A DNA stretch of 64,000 nucleotides, from assembly GCA_963777355.1 (NCBI GenBank), contig CAVZQK010000018.1, positions 62,001 through 126,000 of the forward strand, given 5' to 3'. Made by a program: the position numbers and the translations under genes. This document shows, piece after piece, positions 7,551-14,648 of this stretch (position 1 is its first letter; every line of letters starts with the position of its first letter). The DNA is from DATJHM01 sp963777355. Lineage in GTDB: Bacteria > Chloroflexota > Ktedonobacteria > Ktedonobacterales > Ktedonobacteraceae. The notes under the pieces are model-generated. The model worked only from the letters and a program-made list of their open reading frames with translations, had not been told where the DNA came from and did no database searches.

Positions 7551-8681
7551 CTAAAACAGATTAGTTGTGCCACTCAAGATCAGGCTATCGCTAGCGGCAC
7601 AGGGGATATTGCTATTTGTGCCTATTGCGGCAGTGTTGACGGTGAATTTGCCGGATAAAGCTCCGCTGAGTTTGCCGTTGATGAGTTGCTGAATTTGTTG
7701 ATTGTAGGTGTTGTACTGAAATGAGAGCAGGAGTACATTGAGTGTAGTCTGTGTGACATTAACGCTAAGATTGCCGCTGCTAGCAGTGGGCGTGACCAGT
7801 GTTGTCGCGGTACCGACGCGCAGGGAGCCGAGCATGATATCAGAGGTCACGACCAGTTGTGAACCCTGAACAGCGACCTGAATATTCTGGGCGGACATAC
7901 TGCTATTTAAGGGAATAGTGCCAAAGCTTGAGCCAAGTGTTGCCAGCGAGTTGGCGGGAATTTCTACGTAGGCGGGTGAGGTATTGGCGGGTATCTCCTG
8001 GCTGAGTTGCCGATTATTGGCGGTGAGACTGGATTGTTGAGTTGTAGATGTGCTCTGGCCGAGGGAGAGCGGGAACTGTAGGCCCAGATTTAGAGCAGAG
8101 TCACCACAGCCAGGTGTGGTCTGGATGGAATTGAGTTGACCAATGGGCATATGGAAGGTTGCCAGAGGGCCGTTGACCAGTGTGGGACCATTTGGAGTTG
8201 ATTGAGCGCTTACCTGGATAGTTGAGGCATCTTTGACGCTAAACGTGATCAGCATACTGGTATTGATTGGTTGGGGATCGCCTGGATAGAGGCTGATGCG
8301 TAGCGCGGCTGCCAGACCGTTTTTTTGTGGTGTCAAGCTGGTCAGGGTAGCTGAGGGCTGGATAAGCGTCTGGGCCATCTGTCCGGCCCAGCTCTGGCTT
8401 GAGGCGGGCAACTTTGAGACGATACTATCGATTGCTCCGTTCACCGCTACTGGTACTTGCTGGTCGATGCGGCTCTGAAACATGGGTTGTAGAACCGAGG
8501 TGGGGAGATAAAAATTTGCGGCAATGTTCGTGGTTGCGGTTGTCTGGCTCTGCTGTTGGGTGTTGTTGGATGCGGCATGGACCGGCGCGGCGATGGAGAA
8601 CAGGCTGACAATCAGTCCTACCAGGAGCAGGCTAGCTGTGATAGGGGCTATGAACCTGAGATTTCTTTTATGCCATATCAT
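7551..8681 (-). CDS. Secreted protein, possibly LmeA-like, unknown function
   Basis: 376 residues beginning with a Sec signal peptide (KRNLRF, hydrophobic core to about 34, cleavage after PVHA). The mature part is Ser/Thr/Gln-rich with alternating short beta strands and an amphipathic start (NIAANFYLPTSVLQPMFQSRI) that recalls lipid-binding BPI/LmeA-type folds. Its C-terminus (IGTNSNIPCAASDSLIL) resembles the C-terminus of the segment at 8846-9355 (VHTSTALPCSKGATMLV), so the two may be distant relatives. It lies just downstream of the exporter operon on the same strand. ATG 8681 has AAAGGA upstream. Function is inferred only from position and this weak similarity. Confidence 0.7.
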   Translation of the reverse strand: MIWHKRNLRFIAPITASLLLVGLIVSLFSIAAPVHAASNNTQQQSQTTATTNIAANFYLPTSVLQPMFQSRIDQQVPVAVNGAIDSIVSKLPASSQSWAGQMAQTLIQPSATLTSLTPQKNGLAAALRISLYPGDPQPINTSMLITFSVKDASTIQVSAQSTPNGPTLVNGPLATFHMPIGQLNSIQTTPGCGDSALNLGLQFPLSLGQSTSTTQQSSLTANNRQLSQEIPANTSPAYVEIPANSLATLGSSFGTIPLNSSMSAQNIQVAVQGSQLVVTSDIMLGSLRVGTATTLVTPTASSGNLSVNVTQTTLNVLLLSFQYNTYNQQIQQLINGKLSGALSGKFTVNTAAIGTNSNIPCAASDSLILSGTTNLF

Positions 8682-8804
8682 GTTTGTTTTCCTTTAAAGA
8701 CCTGCATATATGTTTCGTGTTCTGACTACCTTCATGGGTAGGATAGTGACATCCAGCGAGAGAGTGGTAGGCGAGCAGGAGACGGCCAAGCCGATCTGCC
8801 CTAC

Positions 8805-8830
8805 GAGATCGGTGATAGTGGGCCGATCTC
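8805..8830 (-). terminator. Hairpin after the exporter operon
   Basis: GAGATCGG (8805-8812) pairs with CCGATCTC (8823-8830), 16 nt after the last stop at 8846. No T tract. Confidence 0.45.
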
Positions 8831-8845
8831 TTACTGACCAGAACA

Positions 8846-9355
8846 TCAGTGAGAGAGCAATTTATTGATATCTACGGGTCCGTTCAAACAGAAGGAGAGC
8901 GGTGCGGTCTGTGCGGCAACTCCTTGAATGGGCGGAGCGAGAGCCTGAATGACGAGCATGGTAGCGCCTTTGCTACAAGGAAGAGCGGTGCTGGTATGGA
9001 CCGAGACCAGGCGGACACCTTTGAGCTGTCCACGGAGTGCTGGCATGACTGCGCTACTAAAAAGCTGATTAACTGCTGATTGCATTCCGGCGGTGGCCTG
9101 GCCGTTGGCGGGGATACCATCGCGTTTCAACTGGTAGATCTGAAGCTGAAGATTCTGTTGCAAATCTATCCCCAGTTTACCATCCAGTTCAATAGGCATA
9201 ACACGGTGAATGCCGCTGCTATCAATGTGCAAGTTCAGGCTGAGAGAGAGGCTGTCACCTGGAAGAGGGACAACTGCGAGATCGCTCAAGACACCGGCTT
9301 GTAGATGCAGTTGTTGCACAAAAATCGAAGTTAAAGCGCCACTGTCCAGAGCCAG
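8846..9355 (-). pseudogene. C-terminal extracytoplasmic domain of the exporter, separated by an in-frame TAA
   Basis: These 169 codons are in the same frame as the MFS gene and begin immediately after its TAA. The translation (LALDSGALTSIFVQQLHLQAG, then SLSLNLHID, IHRVMPIELDGKLGIDLQQN, LKGVRLVSVHTS, LSFCLNGPVDINKLL) is a well-formed beta-rich domain with no stops, so it was recently or still is translated. It resembles the lipid-binding DUF2993/LmeA type by pattern only. There is no ribosome site near the first usable start (GTG 9319). The exporter ends in an extra membrane helix plus a linker, which would put this domain outside the cell if the TAA were read through or is an error. Confidence 0.7.
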
Positions 9356-11431
9356 TTAAATCAGGCGTGGGCCGCTATTCGTCGGCGTATTGGAGTTGGT
9401 CAGCAGCGTTCCCGACGTGGGAACTGTTGTTGTAGTTGGACCGTCTGAGTTATCGCTATCATCGGGGGCGAGCATAAATGCAGCCAGGACCCCACCGCCG
9501 ACGAGTAGCAGAATCAGGCTGAGAGCGATAATAACCAGGCGACGACGCGACTTTTTAGAGATTCTGGATGGCAAGGCCGGGATTGCGCCGGTAGAGGCAT
9601 CCGCTATATCGGCAACGGCAAGGGTTATGGCCTCATACAAAGGAATTTCCTCTGGTTCCTCGATCTCGACAGGAACAGCCTGGCGTCCCCAGAGGAAGAG
9701 GGCGGGAAGCAGAGCAAGCAGGCAGAGAACCATAGAGAAAAAGAAGACAGAACAATAGACCGTATGCGCAGACTCAATAAGATGTTGTCCATAGCCTTTG
9801 GACCAGGCTGCGAACTGAGCCGTAGTGGCACTACCTGGGAGAGCGGGATAGGCACGAGCCAGATTTTTGAAATAGGCGAGCGCCCAGGAAGTGAGGGCAG
9901 CGAGACCGAGGATCATGCCGATCATGCGCAGGGCAGTCACAATTGAAGCGCTCATCCCAGCCTGGCGGGCGCGAGCGGCGTTAATGGCGGTAGTACTGAT
10001 GGGCGAGATAACCAGACCAAAGCCGAAGCCAGCGGTCATCGTACTGATCGTCATTTGCAGCCAGTCTACGTGAATGGGCCAGCGACTCATCAAGAAGAAG
10101 CCAGCCGCCGTAAAGAGGAGGCCGAGGATACCAGTGAAGCGGCAAGTAATGCGTGAGCAGAGCCAGCCACCTAAGAGTGCTCCGGGAGGAATCATGGCGG
10201 TCATACGCAGCAAGGCCAGACCGCTATCCAGGACTTTGCCCTGCATCACAGTATCAACGAAGATCGGAATATCGGCCATCGCGATAATCAAAGTTGCGCC
10301 CACAAACGTACTCACCAGAGCAGAGGCGCTGAAGGGAAAGCGTTTGAAAAGCGAAATCTCAATGACTGGGTAGCGTGCTTTAATTTCGCGCAGAACAAAG
10401 GCGATCAAAAAGATAATTGCCAGACCGAGTACAAGCGGATTATTCTGGGGAGCCGTCCCGCCAGCCGTGCTGGGAGAAAGCGTTGAGCCTTGTTGGGCGA
10501 GACCGAGGCTCAGGCAGGTCAAAGCGACAGCCAGCAGACAGGCTCCCAGCCAATCAATGCGTCCGCGCAGGCGTTTGCCTTTAGGAATAAAGAACCAGGT
10601 ACCGATCAGCAGCAGCAGGACAATGGGCACATTCAGATAAAAGATAGCTTCCCAGCCCAGGCGATCAACAATAATTGCGCCGTAGAGAGGACCAAGAGCG
10701 CCACCTGCTTCTGTCATAGCTCCAATGATACCGAGGGCCAGGCCGCGCTTCTCATGTCCATAAAAATCACCGGCGAGGGCCATTGCAATAGGCACAATCG
10801 CTCCGCCGCCTACAGCCTGGAAGAGACGGGCGGCAATCAGCCAGACCAGGCCAGGGGAAGAAGTATCGATATTGAGAGCATTTAAAAAGCTAATATCAAT
10901 GGATTGGCCAAGCAAAGGGGCGATGGCGCAGAAGATAGAACCGAGACCGAAGATAATGAGACAGAGCAGAAAGATACGGCGGCGGCCATACATATCAGAG
11001 ACGCGGCCCATCAGGGGCATAGCGATAACAAAACCGAGAAGATAGGCACTCACAATCCAGGCGGCGTGATCGAGTTGGATAATAGGAATTTGTAAAGTCG
11101 TAATAATTTGTGGCAGAGCAGTAACTACCACCGTTTGATCGAGCGAGCTAAAAAAGACAGCGAGGCAGGCAATGCCCAGAGCGGCCAGGGCCAGGCGACG
11201 GTCTCGTTGAGTTGGGCTCGTCTGTGCCGGGGGCAGAGGTTCTGGTGTGACATCCAGTGGAGCCTCTGGCGGTGCTGCGAAAAGTTCTGTGGGCATTGGC
11301 AATTCGAGCTGTTCCACCTCTGCATCGGCGGAAGCGGGTGGGTTAAACGTCCCTGCCTCTGCCTCGTTTGAGATAAAATCGCCCTGCTTTAAGCGTGAAG
11401 AAGTTTCTTCATCATCTTCTAAAGTATACAT
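9356..11431 (-). CDS. DHA2-type MFS exporter (EmrB/QacA, P55-like)
   Basis: 691 residues from ATG 11431, which follows a run of seven G as ribosome site. A charged N-terminal tail of about 95 residues leads into 14 membrane helices; motif A GRVSDMYGRRRIF lies in the loop after helix 2 and SSLDQTVVVTALPQI marks helix 1, both typical of the DHA2 family of proton-driven exporters. After the last transport helix there is a cytoplasmic stretch (PLYEAITLAVADI), a basic RISKKSRRRL and one more helix, then a Thr-rich linker that stops at TAA 9356. The next codons continue in frame as an outer domain (8846-9355). The gene follows an LprG-like lipoprotein gene, the arrangement of mycobacterial lprG-Rv1410c (P55), which exports lipids and drugs. 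Confidence 0.88.
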   Translation of the reverse strand: MYTLEDDEETSSRLKQGDFISNEAEAGTFNPPASADAEVEQLELPMPTELFAAPPEAPLDVTPEPLPPAQTSPTQRDRRLALAALGIACLAVFFSSLDQTVVVTALPQIITTLQIPIIQLDHAAWIVSAYLLGFVIAMPLMGRVSDMYGRRRIFLLCLIIFGLGSIFCAIAPLLGQSIDISFLNALNIDTSSPGLVWLIAARLFQAVGGGAIVPIAMALAGDFYGHEKRGLALGIIGAMTEAGGALGPLYGAIIVDRLGWEAIFYLNVPIVLLLLIGTWFFIPKGKRLRGRIDWLGACLLAVALTCLSLGLAQQGSTLSPSTAGGTAPQNNPLVLGLAIIFLIAFVLREIKARYPVIEISLFKRFPFSASALVSTFVGATLIIAMADIPIFVDTVMQGKVLDSGLALLRMTAMIPPGALLGGWLCSRITCRFTGILGLLFTAAGFFLMSRWPIHVDWLQMTISTMTAGFGFGLVISPISTTAINAARARQAGMSASIVTALRMIGMILGLAALTSWALAYFKNLARAYPALPGSATTAQFAAWSKGYGQHLIESAHTVYCSVFFFSMVLCLLALLPALFLWGRQAVPVEIEEPEEIPLYEAITLAVADIADASTGAIPALPSRISKKSRRRLVIIALSLILLLVGGGVLAAFMLAPDDSDNSDGPTTTTVPTSGTLLTNSNTPTNSGPRLI

Positions 11432-11524
11432 TTCCCCCCCCAATAAAGAACGTGCTTGAGATGAGCACAAGTTTTGCCGAGAGTAAGTAATTCCAGCAGA
11501 CACATCTTCAGAACGAGAATACCA

Positions 11525-12265
11525 TTACATTTGCGGTGGGTTAATCGTGACATTTTGATTATAGTTGGACAACAAGAAACTGCGCGAAGTCTGAGCGGTA
11601 TCGCTGGGCGTGGCCTGACCAGTCACGGTTACAAGGTAAGGAAGATTATCGCCCTTGCCGATGCAGGCGCTAGTCTGGAGCTGGGTACCCGCGGGCATAC
11701 CGCCGCCGGTAAGAAAGGCCAGGTCCTGAGCTGCAAGTTGGCCTTGAATGTGCCAGCAGGGAACTGTATTAATGGCATCAGTAGTAGGGACGCTAACGTT
11801 GTGGACTTTGCTGATGAGCGAAATAATACCAGTATCAGGATTGGTCAGCGTACGAGGATCGAGGACGCCTTTGACCTGTCGCCATTGGCCGGTAATCGGA
11901 TCGGTAATAAATTGATTCGCACCCACACTAATTAGATTTACCGTAACGGATTGGCCGGAGAGAATAACCGTAGCCTGAGCCTTGACCTTATCGGGCATCA
12001 GAACATCCCCGTTTGCGCTACGGATTTGAATCTGGTCTGACTGGGCGGTACCAGCATTTTGTACCTGCATCAGGACATGAAAAGTCTTTACCACACGAAA
12101 ATTCTTTTGCAGATTTGAGAGTAGTTGTTGTGTGGTTGGTTTTGGGACATTTACCAGATTTGAATTAGTGTGAGCATGTTTCCAGGGCAAGCGGCAACCC
12201 GCAAGCAAGCAGATACAGAACGCACATAGGAGAATGCGCGTCACGAGAATGCGTGCAGAATTCAT
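11525..12265 (-). CDS. LppX/LprAFG-like lipoprotein
   Basis: 246 residues with a lipoprotein signal ending CLLAGC (cysteine near 24). The mature protein reads like the LppX_LprAFG family: LLSNLQKNFRVVKTFHVLMQVQ, VLMPDKVKAQATVILSGQSVTVNLISVGANQFITDPITGQWRQV and a closing repeat of beta strands. In that family a half-barrel with a hydrophobic pocket carries lipids or lipoglycans. The family is best known from Actinobacteria; LprG works with the P55 exporter encoded next to it, and here too a DHA2 exporter follows 93 nt downstream on the same strand. ATG 12265 has GGGGAG upstream. A plausible promoter lies at about 12290-12330 (TTGTTG, 18 nt, TATTAG). Family call is good; substrate unknown. Confidence 0.8.
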   Translation of the reverse strand: MNSARILVTRILLCAFCICLLAGCRLPWKHAHTNSNLVNVPKPTTQQLLSNLQKNFRVVKTFHVLMQVQNAGTAQSDQIQIRSANGDVLMPDKVKAQATVILSGQSVTVNLISVGANQFITDPITGQWRQVKGVLDPRTLTNPDTGIISLISKVHNVSVPTTDAINTVPCWHIQGQLAAQDLAFLTGGGMPAGTQLQTSACIGKGDNLPYLVTVTGQATPSDTAQTSRSFLLSNYNQNVTINPPQM

Positions 12266-12576
12266 AAAGAACGTCTCCCCAACTAATAGTGCTTTTAAAA
12301 GGATCTCAACAATGCTTATTCTGAGGAAATCAACGTCGGGGATGAAATGATTTGGGGGGAGAGGTACTTTCTGGGGTAACTTGGTACGGAAAAAGATAGT
12401 TTGGTATCAAAGATCTCCCTCATCATGAGAACGTCCTCTCTTGCTTTTTAGCCTGATATATTGTAAAGTATTTATAGTTCGTAAAGAACGCAAAGAACGC
12501 AAAGAATGTAAAGAATTCAAGGTACTAAAAGGTTTTAAGTTGTAAAAATATTGGATTAGAAAGGAAGCGTTTAGCG
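12266..12576. other. Divergent intergenic region
   Basis: 311 nt between the LprG-like lipoprotein (minus) and the HTH/Clp-N gene (plus). It holds the lipoprotein promoter near 12290-12330 and four tandem 9-bp repeats just upstream of the plus-strand gene. Confidence 0.4.
12481..12516. repeat. Four tandem 9-bp repeats (GYAAAGAAY)
   Basis: GTAAAGAAC, GCAAAGAAC, GCAAAGAAT, GTAAAGAAT follow one another exactly from 12481 to 12516, ending 60 nt before the ATG of the HTH/Clp-N gene. Nearly one helical turn apart, they could be a cooperative binding site. Confidence 0.75.
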
Positions 12577-13449
12577 ATGGAGAAGCTGATGACTTCAGAG
12601 GAAGTTGCGGAAATCTTTCATGTTGATCCTGTAACGATACGACGGATTGTCAACAAAGGCGACCTTGCAGCCTATCGGATTGCTTCTGACTACCGTTTTG
12701 CGCCATCGGATATTGAAGAGTATCTGCGGAAGCAGCGCATTGGTCAGCCTCTAAAAAAAGAAGCTGAGGGGACATTTGTATTGGATCAATTAACCCAATG
12801 GATACTCAATGCACTGAAGGGAAAATATGTGACCCCGATTGAAGTGGTGAACCGTTTTAATCGTTTTACACCGCCGGCACGAATGGTACTTACACGAGCA
12901 CATGAAGAGGCTCAACGTTTTCAGCATAAATTTGTTGGAACAGAACATATATTGCTTGGATTAATGGATGAAGAAACGGACCTCTGTGCTCAGATTCTCA
13001 GAGATGTGAACACAGAACCGGGCGAGGTACGTAAGGTTGTAGAGGAGATTATGAGTAAGGGGAAGCGCCTGGTTCCTGAAGAGCAGACTAGTACTGGTGT
13101 TATAGCGCTAACAGGCCGGGCGAAAAAGGTGATAGAACTTTCTGTAGATGAAGCACGGCGTTTTAACCGCCAAATGGTTGATAGTGAGCATTTGCTGATT
13201 GGTTTGTTACGTGAAAATGGAGGAATTGCAGCAGGAGTTTTGATGGCTTTAGGAGTCACTGTAGAGGGAGCGCGGACGCATCTGTACTTTCAGGCTGAGG
13301 AAAATAAGGCTGATATAGTACCCGTTATTCCGCCCGAAGCTGCTTCATTGCCGATTGAGGAGGGACAGGGAAGTGTCTGTAGCCGGTGTGGGGCGATGTG
13401 TCCGCGCTACTTTCATTTCTGCTTTAACTGTGGTCAACCTATTGAATAG
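12577..13449 (+). CDS. HTH - double Clp N-domain - zinc-ribbon protein
   Basis: 290 residues. Residues 1-55 are an excisionase/MerR-like helix-turn-helix (MTSEEVAEIFHVDPVTIRRIV, DYRFAPSDIEEYL). Residues about 95-230 hold two Clp N repeats as found at the N-terminus of ClpC: MVLTRAHEEAQRFQHKFVGTEHILLGLM and VIELSVDEARRFNRQMVDSEHLLIGLL. The C-terminus is a zinc ribbon (CSRCG...CFNCG). No AAA+ module follows, so this is not a ClpC unfoldase. The Clp N domain binds adaptors and phospho-arginine or substrate peptides, so the protein may be a DNA-binding regulator that reads protein-quality signals or docks on the Clp machinery. That is inference. Ribosome site GAAAGGAAG precedes ATG 12577; a terminator follows. 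Confidence 0.85.
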   Translation: MEKLMTSEEVAEIFHVDPVTIRRIVNKGDLAAYRIASDYRFAPSDIEEYLRKQRIGQPLKKEAEGTFVLDQLTQWILNALKGKYVTPIEVVNRFNRFTPPARMVLTRAHEEAQRFQHKFVGTEHILLGLMDEETDLCAQILRDVNTEPGEVRKVVEEIMSKGKRLVPEEQTSTGVIALTGRAKKVIELSVDEARRFNRQMVDSEHLLIGLLRENGGIAAGVLMALGVTVEGARTHLYFQAEENKADIVPVIPPEAASLPIEEGQGSVCSRCGAMCPRYFHFCFNCGQPIE

Positions 13450-13479
13450 TCATCCTATCTTTTAAATGAGGAAGAAATT

Positions 13480-13516
13480 GAAAAGATGCCCTACTTTCAA
13501 GAGAGGGCACCTTTTC
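13480..13516 (+). terminator. Terminator after the HTH/Clp-N gene
   Basis: GAAAAG-TGCCCT (13480-13492) pairs with AGGGCA-CTTTTC (13504-13516), with one mismatch between the two blocks. Confidence 0.65.
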
Positions 13517-13614
13517 AAAAGATAAAAGACGAATTGTGAAACTTTTCTATCTAAAGGCAGATACGACAATTACAAGATGTTAGGCGAGCGTTAAGCATGA
13601 TAAATCTGTCTGGG

Positions 13615-14295
13615 TCACGGCGGTTCGCGTCCTTGTAAGAGCTGGAGGCATGTTCTTTCATCATATTGAAGGAAGCGTTCTTCCTGTTTCGTTTCAGTCC
13701 TCTCAAGCGGGCCGGGAAAGAAGACCCCTCCTGCCGCCGCTATAAAGAATGCTACACCAGGAAAAACGAAAAGGTCAAGTGGAGATGCATTAGGGTTGTT
13801 TCTATCAAGAATAGAAAGTTGTGTAATAGGAAGCTGTCGGTTAGTGTGATCTCTGTCGAGAATGGCGAGAGGTCCACTATTGGAATTTTGCTTAGCATGA
13901 TCTCTGCCTGGCATGGAGAGAGGCATAGTATTCTGTTTCTCCTGTTTAGCGTGGTCTCTGCCTGGCATGGAGAGAGGCACGATAGTGAGTTGCTGCTTCG
14001 TGCGGTCTCTGTCAGGAACGGAGAGAGGCGCGGCATTGGATGTATATACTGTTTTCTGTAAGATAGGCATAACATTGGCCTCTCTCCCAGATACAGTTTT
14101 CAGGAAAAGGGAAAGCTCTGATCGAGACTTCTTTTCGTATCCTGTCTGTGGAGCGAGATGCGTGGTTGGTGAACCACCTGGAATGCGCCGAGCGCTTTCC
14201 CTACACGATTCTTTTGGGCGAGAGTGGTTTTCTGTAAAGAGTGCGTTGGCGTGTCGGGTAATGGTATTTGATAGGGAGTTGTTATTGTTTTTCAT
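13615..14295 (-). CDS. Tandem-repeat protein with C-terminal hydrophobic segment, unknown
   Basis: 226 residues from ATG 14295, with AAAAGGAAAAGG upstream. After a Ser/Arg-rich N-terminal half come five copies of a 17-18-residue unit with consensus PLSxPxRDHAKQ plus 5-6 variable residues, then a hydrophobic stretch (LFVFPGVAFFIAAAGG) and a charged tail. Copies 2 and 3 differ in the RDHAKQ codons at four bases, all third positions and all synonymous, which argues that this strand and frame is the one under selection even though the other frames are also open. No signal peptide is visible. I do not recognise the family. Possible roles include a modified-peptide precursor or a multivalent binding protein; nothing nearby looks like a maturase. 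Confidence 0.6.
   Translation of the reverse strand: MKNNNNSLSNTITRHANALFTENHSRPKESCRESARRIPGGSPTTHLAPQTGYEKKSRSELSLFLKTVSGREANVMPILQKTVYTSNAAPLSVPDRDRTKQQLTIVPLSMPGRDHAKQEKQNTMPLSMPGRDHAKQNSNSGPLAILDRDHTNRQLPITQLSILDRNNPNASPLDLFVFPGVAFFIAAAGGVFFPGPLERTETKQEERFLQYDERTCLQLLQGREPP
13799..14030 (-). repeat. Five in-frame tandem repeats of 51-54 bp
   Basis: Repeat cores start at plus-strand positions 13799, 13850, 13901, 13955 and 14006, so the periods are 51, 51, 54 and 51 bp, all multiples of three. Best-conserved core: TCTCTGCCTGGCATGGAGAG. They encode the PLSxPxRD units of the gene at 13615-14295. Confidence 0.85.
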
Positions 14296-14648
14296 ACAAA
14301 ATAACCTTTTCCTTTTAACTAAGATATTCTTGAAAACTAAGGTATACTTCATACCTTGCATAGTTGTTTCTCTTTGCACTTATATATGTCGGTGGGGCTA
14401 TAAAAAACTTTAGTGTTTTGAGAGGATAATTCAAAACTCGTGATTACATAATTTCGAGCAAGGTAAAAGGAATGCAAGGAGGCCAGTTGAGGTACAAAAG
14501 CAACAGGAAAATCTGTATTGTGTTTTTTTGTAAGATTGCGTATGCTTTTTTCAGGAATGCCTAGCCTATAGTTCTAGTTACAAGAAAGGGGAGATGGCAG
14601 TTCAACCCCGATCAAGAGAGACTGACGGGGCTTACTTGCCGCAATATT
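14296..14648. other. Divergent intergenic region
   Basis: 353 nt between the repeat protein (minus) and the GH35-like gene (plus). An AAAGGGGAG at 14585-14593 touches an ATG at 14594 whose frame ends after 20 codons, 5 bases into the next gene; it may be a short leader. No other structure seen. Confidence 0.35.

Noticed and set aside
13799..14030. CRISPR-like array
   Set aside because: Repeats are diverged, spacers are similar to each other, periods are multiples of three and the units are coding; no cas genes.
13666..14413. Plus-strand frames through the repeat region
   Set aside because: Open only because repeat lengths are multiples of three; the base changes between copies are synonymous on the minus strand, not here.
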